This document shows, piece by piece, positions 27,713 to 34,853 of a stretch of DNA of 64,000 nt (position 1 is its first letter; each line of letters opens with the position of its first letter). The DNA lies in contig FSRD01000001.1 of assembly GCA_900129675.1 (NCBI GenBank), positions 3,957,501 through 4,021,500 on the forward strand. Direction: 5' to 3'. The stretch comes from Bradyrhizobium erythrophlei. Its GTDB lineage: Bacteria > Pseudomonadota > Alphaproteobacteria > Rhizobiales > Xanthobacteraceae. The notes under the pieces were generated by a model. It was not told where the DNA came from and did not search any database. It saw only the letters and a list, made by a program, of their open reading frames with translations. The translations under genes were made by a program, and so were the position numbers.

Positions 27713-28155
27713 GACAGATTCCGGACAACGAGGGATTGGACGAAGAGCGGAAGGGGATATCAGCCTCGCCGGGCTGAATGCAGGATGAACATGGCCGTTT
27801 TGTTGTCAGGGCCGGCCAAAACGATCAAGCGGGAGAATTGTTTCGCCGGGCTATTTCAAAGGTCATTCGGGGGCGCGCGAAGCGCGAACCCGATATGCAA
27901 TTGCACGTCCGGGAATCCCTGGATTCTCAGGTGCGCAATTGGGCACCTGGTTCTTAAGTGATGTCCTTTTGGTTTCGGATTAATTGGCCACCGCCGCGTT
28001 CTCCCGCGCCACTCGCTCACGGTAGGACACCGCCGCCTTGAGCTGGGAGGAGGCGGCGGCCTTAAGGTCGAGGAACTCGAAACCGCGAACCGCGCACGGC
28101 CAAAAAGGGTCCCATGGGTCGATATGGGACCCAAAGAGCGGCTCCGCCGTTAGGC
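27713..28155. other. Intergenic region with a possible gene remnant and hairpin
   Basis: A 443-bp spacer. On the minus strand, 28115-27980 encodes a 44-residue open peptide (ending LKAAVSYRERVARENAAVAN) that looks like the natural C-terminus of a protein, but no body is attached. A 9-bp hairpin (GGGTCCCAT with ATGGGACCC) sits at 28107-28132. The segment 27860-27960 is a palindrome-rich repeat. No intact gene is supported. Confidence 0.4.
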
Positions 28156-28920
28156 ATGCAACAGCGCAGGTGGGGTGCGACTTATGCCAGCTATACAAGA
28201 AACACCAACGAGCCGCTGAAGCGCATCGCGCATGGCCGGCGCTACGAACAACTCCTCCAGTTGATCGCGGCGCCGCTCCCAAACGACAAGGTTTTGGACT
28301 ACGGCTGCGGCGATGCCCATTTGTTCTCGCATCTCATAGGCGAGATGGCTGCGGCCAATTTGGTTGGGTACGATCCAAATGCGAAGCTATTGGCCCAGGC
28401 CGACCCCGCCGTCACCGCCGGTAGCTGCCTCACAACCGACATTGACAAGCTCAAGGCCGAGCACCGCCGCTCGTTTACCCTGATCTATTGCGTCGAGGTG
28501 TGCGAACATCTCACGGACAAGGCCCTGGATGAACTGTTCGACAGCATCACCCAGCTCGCCGCGCCCTATGCCCGGATTGTCTTCGGGGTGCCGATCGAGA
28601 CGGGGCCGAGCGGCTTCCTCAAGTCCGTGTATCGAACCGCTCGCGGTCGCCGGCAGGACGCCAGCCTCACCAAGGCGCTGCGGGCGCTCTTCGGCTTGCC
28701 CATTCGCCGAACCGTAACGGACGTGGAATGGTACGGCGACCATACGGGCTTCAGCCACACCCGTCTTCGGCAGAAGCTTGAGTGCGCCGGCTTCGTGGTC
28801 AAGCGCTCCTCTTGTCTGCCATTCCCGGCGGTCGGCGTGGCGTTGAACAACGAAATCTATTTCACCTGCTCCGCCCGACACGCCGCCCGGGGGGAAGGAC
28901 CCGCCGCGAGGCACGCATAG
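28156..28920 (+). CDS. Class I SAM-dependent methyltransferase
   Basis: A protein of 254 residues. The SAM site is DKVLDYGCGDAHLFSHLIG, followed by NLVGYDPNAKLLAQADP, LIYCVEVCEHLTDKALDELF and the later YARIVFGVPIETGPSGFLKS. This is the Methyltransf_12/UbiG-like layout often found with glycan or lipid biosynthesis genes, and the VEVCEHL block is close to that of glycan O-methyltransferases. It stands alone with repeat DNA on both sides, suggesting an accessory position. Substrate unknown. Confidence 0.85.
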   Translation: MQQRRWGATYASYTRNTNEPLKRIAHGRRYEQLLQLIAAPLPNDKVLDYGCGDAHLFSHLIGEMAAANLVGYDPNAKLLAQADPAVTAGSCLTTDIDKLKAEHRRSFTLIYCVEVCEHLTDKALDELFDSITQLAAPYARIVFGVPIETGPSGFLKSVYRTARGRRQDASLTKALRALFGLPIRRTVTDVEWYGDHTGFSHTRLRQKLECAGFVVKRSSCLPFPAVGVALNNEIYFTCSARHAARGEGPAARHA

Positions 28921-29027
28921 CTAGCTCGGAAGGGACGTTGAAATAGATAGCAAATTGGCATTGAGTAAATCACCTGCTCACTTCGTGCGCCCCGGAATGA
29001 CGAGGGGCGCGAAACGATGCTCGCGTG

Positions 29028-29386
29028 TCAGCCGACGCGCTTCCAGGTCTGGCCGCCGCAGAACATGCCGAACGCGCAATCCTGAACCTTGACGGAATTG
29101 GTGCTCTTCAAGGCGATCGTCGAGTCGTAGTTGCTGCCGCTGTCCGGATCGTGAATCCGGCCGCTCCATTTCGAGCCTTCCGGTTTCATGTTGATCAGGA
29201 TCTTCTCGCCGGACTTCTCGACATAGCCGCAGAGATTGGCGCCGCATTCTTCGATGCGAACGTTGCCTTTATTCTCTTATTCTCTTCGGTCGCCCAGACG
29301 CCGAGCGGCGTGGTCGGCGCAGGCGCGGCGGCGACCGGGGCCGGCTGCGGTGCGGGAGTTGCGACCGCGGCAGGCGTCGATGTGCG
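29028..29386 (-). pseudogene. DUF2147-like gene, frameshifted and lacking its 5' end
   Basis: The 3' part encodes GNVRIEECGANLCGYVEKSG, SKWSGRIHDPDSGSNYDSTI and CAFGMFCGGQTWKRVG, clearly the same family as the neighbouring gene at 29469. The 5' part (a Pro/Ala linker then TPLGVWATEEN) is in another frame. A perfect tandem duplication of TTATTCTC (29269-29276 and 29277-29284) causes the shift; removing one copy restores VWATEENKGNVRIEECG. Upstream, the frame meets a TGA at 29389-29387 with no start codon or signal peptide, so the 5' end is also lost. DUF2147 proteins are small exported beta-barrel-like proteins. Confidence 0.85.
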
Positions 29387-29468
29387 TCACGGGGAGGGCG
29401 GGTGACCCAAATCACATCCAGGAAGGCCACGATCGGCCTAGTTTCTCCGCGCTACCGGGGAGGTTGCG

Positions 29469-30209
29469 ATGCGACGATTCTGGTTTCTCGCGGTGCTGAT
29501 GGTGCTCAGTCCGCCCGCTTATGCGGGTTCGTTCGCTTTCTCGATCGGCGGACATCGGATCCACATCGAATCGTCGAGGTATTGCCGTTCGACGTCCTGC
29601 GCTTCGGTATCGATCTCCGGCATCTCACAATCGCGCCGCGATCGTGACCGTTATGATGACGACAATCGCGATACGGTCGATCCGGTGAAGGCGCCCGCGC
29701 CGCCGCCATCGCCGCCGCCCGTTCAGCCGGCCGCGATCGTTCCGCCGCCACCACAGCCCGCTGCGCCGCGAGTCGAGAAGCCGGCCGAAGCCGTGCGGCC
29801 CGCGACCGCCGCCCTGAAGGTCTTGCATCAACTGCAGCACATGGAAGGTGAGCCGGCCGACACGCCGGTCGGCGACTGGCTTACCGAGGCCAGGGGAACG
29901 GTTCGCATCGTCAAATGCGGCCGCGCGCTGTGCGGCTATGTGCTCAACACCTCGTCGGACGACAAGGGCGAGGCGGTGCTGGTCAACATGAAGCCGAAGA
30001 CGGATACGCGATGGACCGGCAGCGTCTACAGCCACGACAGCGGCGATACTTACTACGGCACGATGGACATCAAGAGACCGGACACGCTCCGCGTCGAAGC
30101 CTGCGCGCTCGGCCGGTTCTACTGCTCGGGCAACAACTGGAGCCGGATCACAGCCAGGAACGAGCCGATGATGTCGTCGCGGCAGACATTGCCGGAGCCG
30201 CGGTCGTAG
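29469..30209 (+). CDS. Exported DUF2147-domain protein with Pro-rich linker
   Basis: A protein of 246 residues. A signal peptide (residues 1-19, ending PPAYA), a Cys-containing Arg/Asp-rich stretch, and a Pro-rich linker (about 75-110) precede the DUF2147 domain: TPVGDWLTEARGTVRIVKCG, ALCGYVLNTSS, VLVNMKPKTDTRWTGSVYSH and CALGRFYCSGNNWSRI. The family is exported and of unknown role. It is divergent from the broken paralogue, only about 80 bp away, so the pair arose by duplication. Confidence 0.82.
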   Translation: MRRFWFLAVLMVLSPPAYAGSFAFSIGGHRIHIESSRYCRSTSCASVSISGISQSRRDRDRYDDDNRDTVDPVKAPAPPPSPPPVQPAAIVPPPPQPAAPRVEKPAEAVRPATAALKVLHQLQHMEGEPADTPVGDWLTEARGTVRIVKCGRALCGYVLNTSSDDKGEAVLVNMKPKTDTRWTGSVYSHDSGDTYYGTMDIKRPDTLRVEACALGRFYCSGNNWSRITARNEPMMSSRQTLPEPRS

Positions 30210-30335
30210 CAAGCGTGCCGCTGCGCCGTGTGCGCCGCCGACGTTTCCGATTTGTAATCGATCCGGTTCGAACCGCTCCCTGCATCGGATGCGACCGATA
30301 GCTGAAACGCTATTCGCCCGAGATGGAGACCGGTC

Positions 30336-30680
30336 ATGAAACGCCTGAGCCTGATTGCCATGTTGTTGCTGGGCAGCGCGATCAACGCCCATGCCGACAA
30401 CGACGTCTATAGCAATGCCCTGAAACAGCCGCGCGGCGACGATGCCCTGCACGCCGACACGGCGATATGCGATGCGCAATTCGGCGCACCCCGGAATGGC
30501 GTGCCGACATCGCGGGCCTACAGGAGCTGCATGCGCGCGCATGGCTGGCGCTTCAGCCATACGATCCGCGAGCGGGCGAAGCGCGACGATCGCTATCCCG
30601 ATCCCGACAATCCCGGAATGATGTGCAGGGATTTTACGATCGCCGGCGTCACCGGATCGAGCTGCTCGAATTTTGATTAG
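30336..30680 (+). CDS. Small exported Cys-containing protein, unknown function
   Basis: A protein of 114 residues with a signal peptide (MKRLSLIAMLLLGSAINAHA). The mature part has ALHADTAICDAQFGAPRNGV, AYRSCMRAHGWRFSHT and MMCRDFTIAGVTGSSCSNF, with four cysteines able to form two disulphides. Similar short proteins occur singly in Bradyrhizobium. No function is known to me. A palindromic terminator-like structure for the opposite strand lies 60 bp downstream. Confidence 0.65.
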   Translation: MKRLSLIAMLLLGSAINAHADNDVYSNALKQPRGDDALHADTAICDAQFGAPRNGVPTSRAYRSCMRAHGWRFSHTIRERAKRDDRYPDPDNPGMMCRDFTIAGVTGSSCSNFD

Positions 30681-30742
30681 CGGGATTGAACGGAACTTTC
30701 TCTCGCTACCGTGCACGGCGCGCGCGACGGCCGATGCACATG

Positions 30743-30771
30743 AAAACGCCCGGTGGAGGGACCACCGGGCG
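30743..30771 (-). terminator. Rho-independent terminator (minus strand)
   Basis: GCCCGGTGGT and the complementary ACCACCGGGC-type arm form a stem of about ten pairs on the minus strand, followed by TTTTCA. It lies 27 bases after the stop of the 27-residue membrane peptide gene and so ends that transcript. Confidence 0.82.
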
Positions 30772-30797
30772 CCAACGTCCAGTTCTATACGGAAAGC

Positions 30798-30881
30798 CTA
30801 GAACACGCCGAGTACGATGGCGCCGACGAAGGCGAGTGCGATATACGCGGTTACAATGCTCACTTTGCTGACGAGTGGCAT
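30798..30881 (-). CDS. 27-residue single-span membrane peptide
   Basis: The open frame encodes MPLVSKVSIVTAYIALAFVG then AIVLGVF. An AGGGAG ribosome site lies about eight bases upstream of the ATG at 30881. Nearly the whole chain from residue 8 on is a single membrane segment. A strong terminator follows directly, so the unit has start signal, coding region and end. A longer frame from 31004 exists but lacks such a site. Small membrane peptides often regulate transporters or envelope complexes; its target is unknown. Confidence 0.65.
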   Translation of the reverse strand: MPLVSKVSIVTAYIALAFVGAIVLGVF

Positions 30882-31071
30882 GGGAAAACTCCCTTGGTTC
30901 ACCTCGTGCCCGCGCATAACGCATGAGGCTAGCAATGCGTTCCCGGCGTAAAAAGTCAGCATTGCTGTCAGTTCCCGCCTCTCCACCGCGCCCGGTCCCG
31001 GCAACGTGGTTAAAAATTAGTAAAATCAACGCGTTGAAGAGTCCTTAAATAAATTCATCGAACCTGCGGGG

Positions 31072-32280
31072 ATGACGCGCGGAGTTCGTTTGTATCTGGT
31101 CGGCTCCTTCGTCCTTGTTTCGCTAGCGGGCTGCGGCCGCGGATTCTTCCAGTCCGCGGAGCGCGAACCGTGGCGGGCTGAGGCCGAGGTGGCATGTCTG
31201 AAGTCCGGCGCGGTCAAGGAGACCCCGGAACTGGTCCGGATCGATCCGATCTCCGGCCCCGGCGTCTGCGGCGCGGAATTCCCGCTCAAGGTCGCAGCGC
31301 TGGGCGAGGGCAGCGGCAGCTTTGGCTATAGCGACGAATTGCGGCCGCCGGGCAACATCGGCAATCAGCCGCGCTGGCCGATCGCACCGGCAGCCGCGCC
31401 CGCGCCGTCGCAGGCGCCCTATTCGGACAACGCGCTGCGCCAGCCGAACTACGCAGCGCCCGCCAATGGACCGATTTCGCTGTCGGCGCCGGGCGTAGCT
31501 CCCGAGGAAGACGAAATCGACTTGCCGGCCGAGGGCACGCCCGACCAGGTTGGCCGTTACATGAACGCGCCGGCCTATCCGCCGCGCGAGCGCAGCGCTG
31601 CGCCATACTCCACAGCGGCGCCCTATCCGCAGCAGCCAGCCGGCGCAGCGCCTTTGCCGCGGCTCGGACCGTCGCGCGGCGATCCCGTCAATGCGGTCGG
31701 TCCAGTGGCGGTCAAGCCGACGGCGACGCTGGCCTGTCCGATCGTCTCGGTGCTGGACCGCTGGCTCGCCGATTCCGTGCAGCCGGCGGCGCAGCGCTGG
31801 TTCGGCGCGCGCGTGGTCGAGATCAAGCAGATCTCCGCCTATTCCTGCCGCGGCATGAACGGCAATCCGAACGCGCATATTTCCGAACACGCCTTCGGCA
31901 ACGCGCTCGACATCGCGGCCTTCACGCTCGCCGATGGCAGGCGCATTTCGGTAAAGGACGGCTGGAAGGGCCTGCCGGAAGAGCAGGGCTTTCTGCGCGA
32001 CGTGCAGGCCGCCGCCTGCCAGCAGTTCAACACCGTGCTGGCGCCGGGCTCCAACCGCTATCACTACGACCACATCCACGTCGACCTGATGCGCCGTTCC
32101 AGCCGCCGCATCATCTGCGAGCCGGCGGCGGTGTCGGGCGAGGAAGTCGCGGCGCGGGTTGGCGCCCGCAACCCCTACGCCTCGCGCGACCCCTACGTGA
32201 CGGGATCGCTCGGCGGCAGCAAAGTGCCGCATCGGCACAAGGCTGGCATCAACGAAGAAGACGAATTCGAGGACGAATAA
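31072..32280 (+). CDS. Extensin-family lipoprotein
   Basis: A protein of 402 residues. The N-terminus has a lipobox, LVSLAGC, with the lipidated Cys near residue 21. Residues 55-215 are a Pro/Ala-rich low-complexity linker. The Extensin-like_C domain (about 225-345) begins TLACPIVSVLDRWLADSV and shows AYSCRGMNGNPNAHISEHAF, GNALDIAAFTLADG and the HYDHIHVDL end, a Zn-type His/Asp pattern akin to LAS/VanY peptidases. Possible peptidoglycan-modifying role in the outer membrane or periplasm; activity is unproven. A Ser/Arg/His tail ends EDEFEDE. Confidence 0.85.
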   Translation: MTRGVRLYLVGSFVLVSLAGCGRGFFQSAEREPWRAEAEVACLKSGAVKETPELVRIDPISGPGVCGAEFPLKVAALGEGSGSFGYSDELRPPGNIGNQPRWPIAPAAAPAPSQAPYSDNALRQPNYAAPANGPISLSAPGVAPEEDEIDLPAEGTPDQVGRYMNAPAYPPRERSAAPYSTAAPYPQQPAGAAPLPRLGPSRGDPVNAVGPVAVKPTATLACPIVSVLDRWLADSVQPAAQRWFGARVVEIKQISAYSCRGMNGNPNAHISEHAFGNALDIAAFTLADGRRISVKDGWKGLPEEQGFLRDVQAAACQQFNTVLAPGSNRYHYDHIHVDLMRRSSRRIICEPAAVSGEEVAARVGARNPYASRDPYVTGSLGGSKVPHRHKAGINEEDEFEDE

Positions 32281-32289
32281 AGCGTAAGC

Positions 32290-32574
32290 TCAATCGTCGG
32301 ACGCGGGATCGCCGCGCTGATCGAACAGCGTTCTCAGTAGGCGCCACAATTCGCGGTGGCCGGCGGTTTGCCCGCCCTGGGTCAGGTAATCCGCAATGTC
32401 CATCGTGACCGTCTGGAGCTCGATCGTGCCGCCCGGACTTGCCTCCAGATGCGCGACCTCGCGCTCGACATACAGTCTCTTGCTGTCGGTATCGAACACC
32501 AGGGTGCAGCGGTCGGCATGGGTGGTTTCCGGCCCCTGGACCTGACGATGCAATTCCCGCTTGAGGAGAGCCAT
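32290..32574 (-). CDS. Conserved hypothetical protein, 94 residues
   Basis: It begins MALLKRELHRQVQGPETTHA and contains DRCTLVFDTDSKRLYVEREV and TIELQTVTMDIADYLTQGGQ. There is no signal peptide, membrane segment or Cys pair apart from one Cys. The pattern looks like a small cytoplasmic beta-rich protein found in Bradyrhizobium. It is convergent with the extensin gene and shares its direction with the next two short genes. No function can be given. Confidence 0.62.
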   Translation of the reverse strand: MALLKRELHRQVQGPETTHADRCTLVFDTDSKRLYVEREVAHLEASPGGTIELQTVTMDIADYLTQGGQTAGHRELWRLLRTLFDQRGDPASDD

Positions 32575-32623
32575 GCTCCGCTCCCGATGATGACGATGGC
32601 GAAATTTTGCTAGCTCAACCTTG

Positions 32624-32863
32624 CTAGCTCAGCAAAGTGCGGACCATCGTGGCGGCGTTATAGATTTCGATCTGAAGCATCGGATAGGCCGATTTCAGTT
32701 TCCGGGCCGATGCCTCCGCAGCCTCGACCGTGGCAAATTCGGATTTGAAGTGGCCGTCGACAACCACCACGAACCCTTGTGTGGGCGGCCGATCGGCCCG
32801 TGGCGCTTTCTTCGGCTCCGGCTCGTCGATTGAGAGAACTGGCTTTTTCATCGGGGTCACCAT
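32624..32863 (-). CDS. Conserved hypothetical protein, 79 residues
   Basis: A basic, Pro-rich start (MKKPVLSIDEPEPKKAPRAD) is followed by a compact domain: GFVVVVDGHFKSEFATVEAA, ARKLKSAYPMLQIEIYN. The second half suggests a small alpha/beta fold. The first Met is at 32863; a Met four codons later (32851) is a plausible start. Spacing to the upstream acetyltransferase is 90 bp. Function unknown. Confidence 0.6.
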   Translation of the reverse strand: MVTPMKKPVLSIDEPEPKKAPRADRPPTQGFVVVVDGHFKSEFATVEAAEASARKLKSAYPMLQIEIYNAATMVRTLLS

Positions 32864-32953
32864 CGAATGGCGTCCTGCCTGCCGCTTGAGCCTTTTACGC
32901 CAGACGGTGGCATTTGTCTTGAGTCGGATCGGGTTCGCCGCGCCCCCGGCGGC

Positions 32954-33403
32954 CTAATCGACCGGACGACGCGCGGCGTAGGCGGTACGCAGCCCCGGGA
33001 CAAAGCCGCATCCTTCGTAGAACCGGTGGACGCGCGGGTCGGCCCGGCCGCTTTGCAGCAGGACGTGGTGGCAATCCCGCTCCCACGCTTCAGCCAGGGC
33101 CGCCGCGATCACCGCGCGGCCATGGCCGCGTCCCCAATAATTCGGATGGGTGACGACGTTTTCGATAATCCCATGCTGACGGCCGCCGCGCAGCAGGTTG
33201 GGAACGGTAATGAGCATGCAGGTCGAGACGATCGTTGCGTCCGCTTCGGAAACAAAAACCGCAAGGCCGTCGCGCGCCAGCGTCTCCTGCCAGATCTGTT
33301 CGGCCCTCGCGCGCGGCGCTACCGCACGGCTGACGTCGGAGACCGCAAACAGCGCCAGCAGCGCGTCGAGATCGGCGGCATCGGCAAGTCGGGCGGCGGG
33401 CAT
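32954..33403 (-). CDS. GNAT family acetyltransferase
   Basis: A protein of 149 residues. The GNAT core is clear: STCMLITVPNLLRGGRQHGI, then IIENVVTHPNYWGRGHGRAV (acetyl-CoA loop of the R/Q-x-x-G-x-G/A type) and HHVLLQSGRADPRVHRFYEG ending CGFVPG. It transfers an acetyl group from acetyl-CoA to an amine; substrate unknown. It ends FYEGCGFVPG plus a short tail, normal for the family. Confidence 0.87.
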   Translation of the reverse strand: MPAARLADAADLDALLALFAVSDVSRAVAPRARAEQIWQETLARDGLAVFVSEADATIVSTCMLITVPNLLRGGRQHGIIENVVTHPNYWGRGHGRAVIAAALAEAWERDCHHVLLQSGRADPRVHRFYEGCGFVPGLRTAYAARRPVD

Positions 33404-33440
33404 CAGGCCAACCTGTTTGCGGCGGTTGCTGCGACGGGCG

Positions 33441-33764
33441 CTACCATTCGGTGCAGAAATATTGTCGCGGAATCACGCGATAGGCGGTGTAGCGATAATG
33501 CGGCCGGTAGGCGTAGCCGCGATAGAGCGCCGGCGGCACGTCGTAAAAGGCGCCGTTATAATAATTGTAAGCCGGTCCGTCGCTGCAGCGGAAGGGAACC
33601 TCGCCGACGCTGCCGATCCGGCGAACGCCGATCTCGTAGGGGACATCGGGCAAAAGCACGCGCGATTGCGCCGGTTCGGGCAAGGACGCCACGATCGCGG
33701 CCAGAACAGCGGCGACGATCGGAGCCAGTGTGTTTCTCTTGGCGTTTCTCTTGGCGTTTCTCAT
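33441..33764 (-). CDS. Exported protein with Tyr-rich tail
   Basis: A protein of 107 residues. The start at 33764 (MRNAKRNAKRNTLAPIVAAV) gives a signal peptide to about residue 29 (ending AQS). The basic N-terminus is coded by near-perfect 12-bp repeats (GGCGTTTCTCTT on the plus strand). The mature part has VPYEIGVRRIGSVGEVPFRC, DGPAYNYYNGAFYDVPPALY and a tail of aromatic residues ending YFCTEW. Two Cys could form one bridge. It may be an envelope protein; function unknown. An in-frame start at 33779 is possible. Confidence 0.66.
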   Translation of the reverse strand: MRNAKRNAKRNTLAPIVAAVLAAIVASLPEPAQSRVLLPDVPYEIGVRRIGSVGEVPFRCSDGPAYNYYNGAFYDVPPALYRGYAYRPHYRYTAYRVIPRQYFCTEW

Positions 33765-33935
33765 GGACACCCCCCGCAATGACGGTTCGCCTTGCCGGGA
33801 TTGTCACTCCGGGGCGCCTTCGTGTCCAGCGTCCGAAGCGGCGGGGGCGCCGTGGTCAATGTCGCCATGACGCCGACAAAGTTGGTCGGGAGCGGAAATG
33901 AACAGTGCCGCACCGGCGGTGGCGCGGCCCGCACC

Positions 33936-34853
33936 TTACGAAGCCGCCAGCCGCTCCAGAAGATCCCGCACCACGCCTTCCAGCAGATCGAGCTTGTAGC
34001 CGGTCATCGGCAGCGGCCTCGCTCCCGCCGTCGCTTCTCTTGCGGCGTTCGCGATGATCGTGGCACTCGCGGGCTTGCCCTGCAACGCGGCCTCGGACGC
34101 GGATAGCCGCAGCGGCACCGGCGCGACGCCGCCGGCGGCGAGCCGGATGAACTGGAAGGCGCCGTCCTTGATGACGGCGCGCGCGCACACCTCGACCAGC
34201 GGCCACTCGGCGTAGCTGCGGCTGATCGCGCGCTTGTAGCGCGCGCGCTCGTTCGGCAGGGCCAAGGGAAGCTCGACACCCCTGATCATCTCGCCCGGCT
34301 TTAGCGCATTGTCGGAGGCACCGTTGGAGCCGTCGCCGAAGGCGTCGGCGATCGTCAGCCGGTCCCTTTGGTCGGTGACGATCGTGGCGTCATAGGCCAA
34401 CAGCGCCGCGGCCATGGTCGAGGGATGCGGCGCCACGCAGGGGCCGAGGTCGAACGCGACGCCGTAGAGATGATTGCCCGATCGCGCCGGGCAATCGGCG
34501 CCGCCCTTCTTCAGGCAGCCGATATGCGGATTGCGGAAATACCAGCAGCGCGAGCGCTGCGCGAGGTTGCCGCCGAGCGTGGCGAGATGACGGACCTGCG
34601 GCGTCGCCAGCCCAAGCGCTGCGGCCGCAACGCCGGGATAGGCGGCGGCGATGGCGGTGTCGGCGGCAATCGCCGCGATGGTGGTGAAGGCGCCGATGCG
34701 CAACGTCCCATCCGCGCCCCAATGCACGCTGGTCAAATCTGCCGCCGCGGCGATATCGATCAGCGGCCCCGTCGACACGCCGCTGCGGCGGCGTTCGGAA
34801 AGATCGGTGCCGGCGGCGCGGAATTCGGCGACATGGATGGCTGCGGATGTCAT
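33936..34853 (-). CDS. Xanthine dehydrogenase-family FAD-binding subunit
   Basis: A protein of 305 residues of the CoxM/FAD-binding class. It shows RIGAFTTIAAIAADTAI, ATPQVRHLATLGGNLAQRSR and VRDLLERLAAS. Between is an insert with four cysteines: RCWYFRNPHIGC, GGADC and GPCVAPHPS (spacings 10, 8 and 18). In PaoB and 4-hydroxybenzoyl-CoA reductase-type subunits a similar loop binds an extra [4Fe-4S] cluster. Its start overlaps the end of the molybdenum subunit by ATGA. It passes electrons from the molybdenum centre to an acceptor via FAD. Substrate unknown. Confidence 0.88.
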   Translation of the reverse strand: MTSAAIHVAEFRAAGTDLSERRRSGVSTGPLIDIAAAADLTSVHWGADGTLRIGAFTTIAAIAADTAIAAAYPGVAAAALGLATPQVRHLATLGGNLAQRSRCWYFRNPHIGCLKKGGADCPARSGNHLYGVAFDLGPCVAPHPSTMAAALLAYDATIVTDQRDRLTIADAFGDGSNGASDNALKPGEMIRGVELPLALPNERARYKRAISRSYAEWPLVEVCARAVIKDGAFQFIRLAAGGVAPVPLRLSASEAALQGKPASATIIANAAREATAGARPLPMTGYKLDLLEGVVRDLLERLAAS

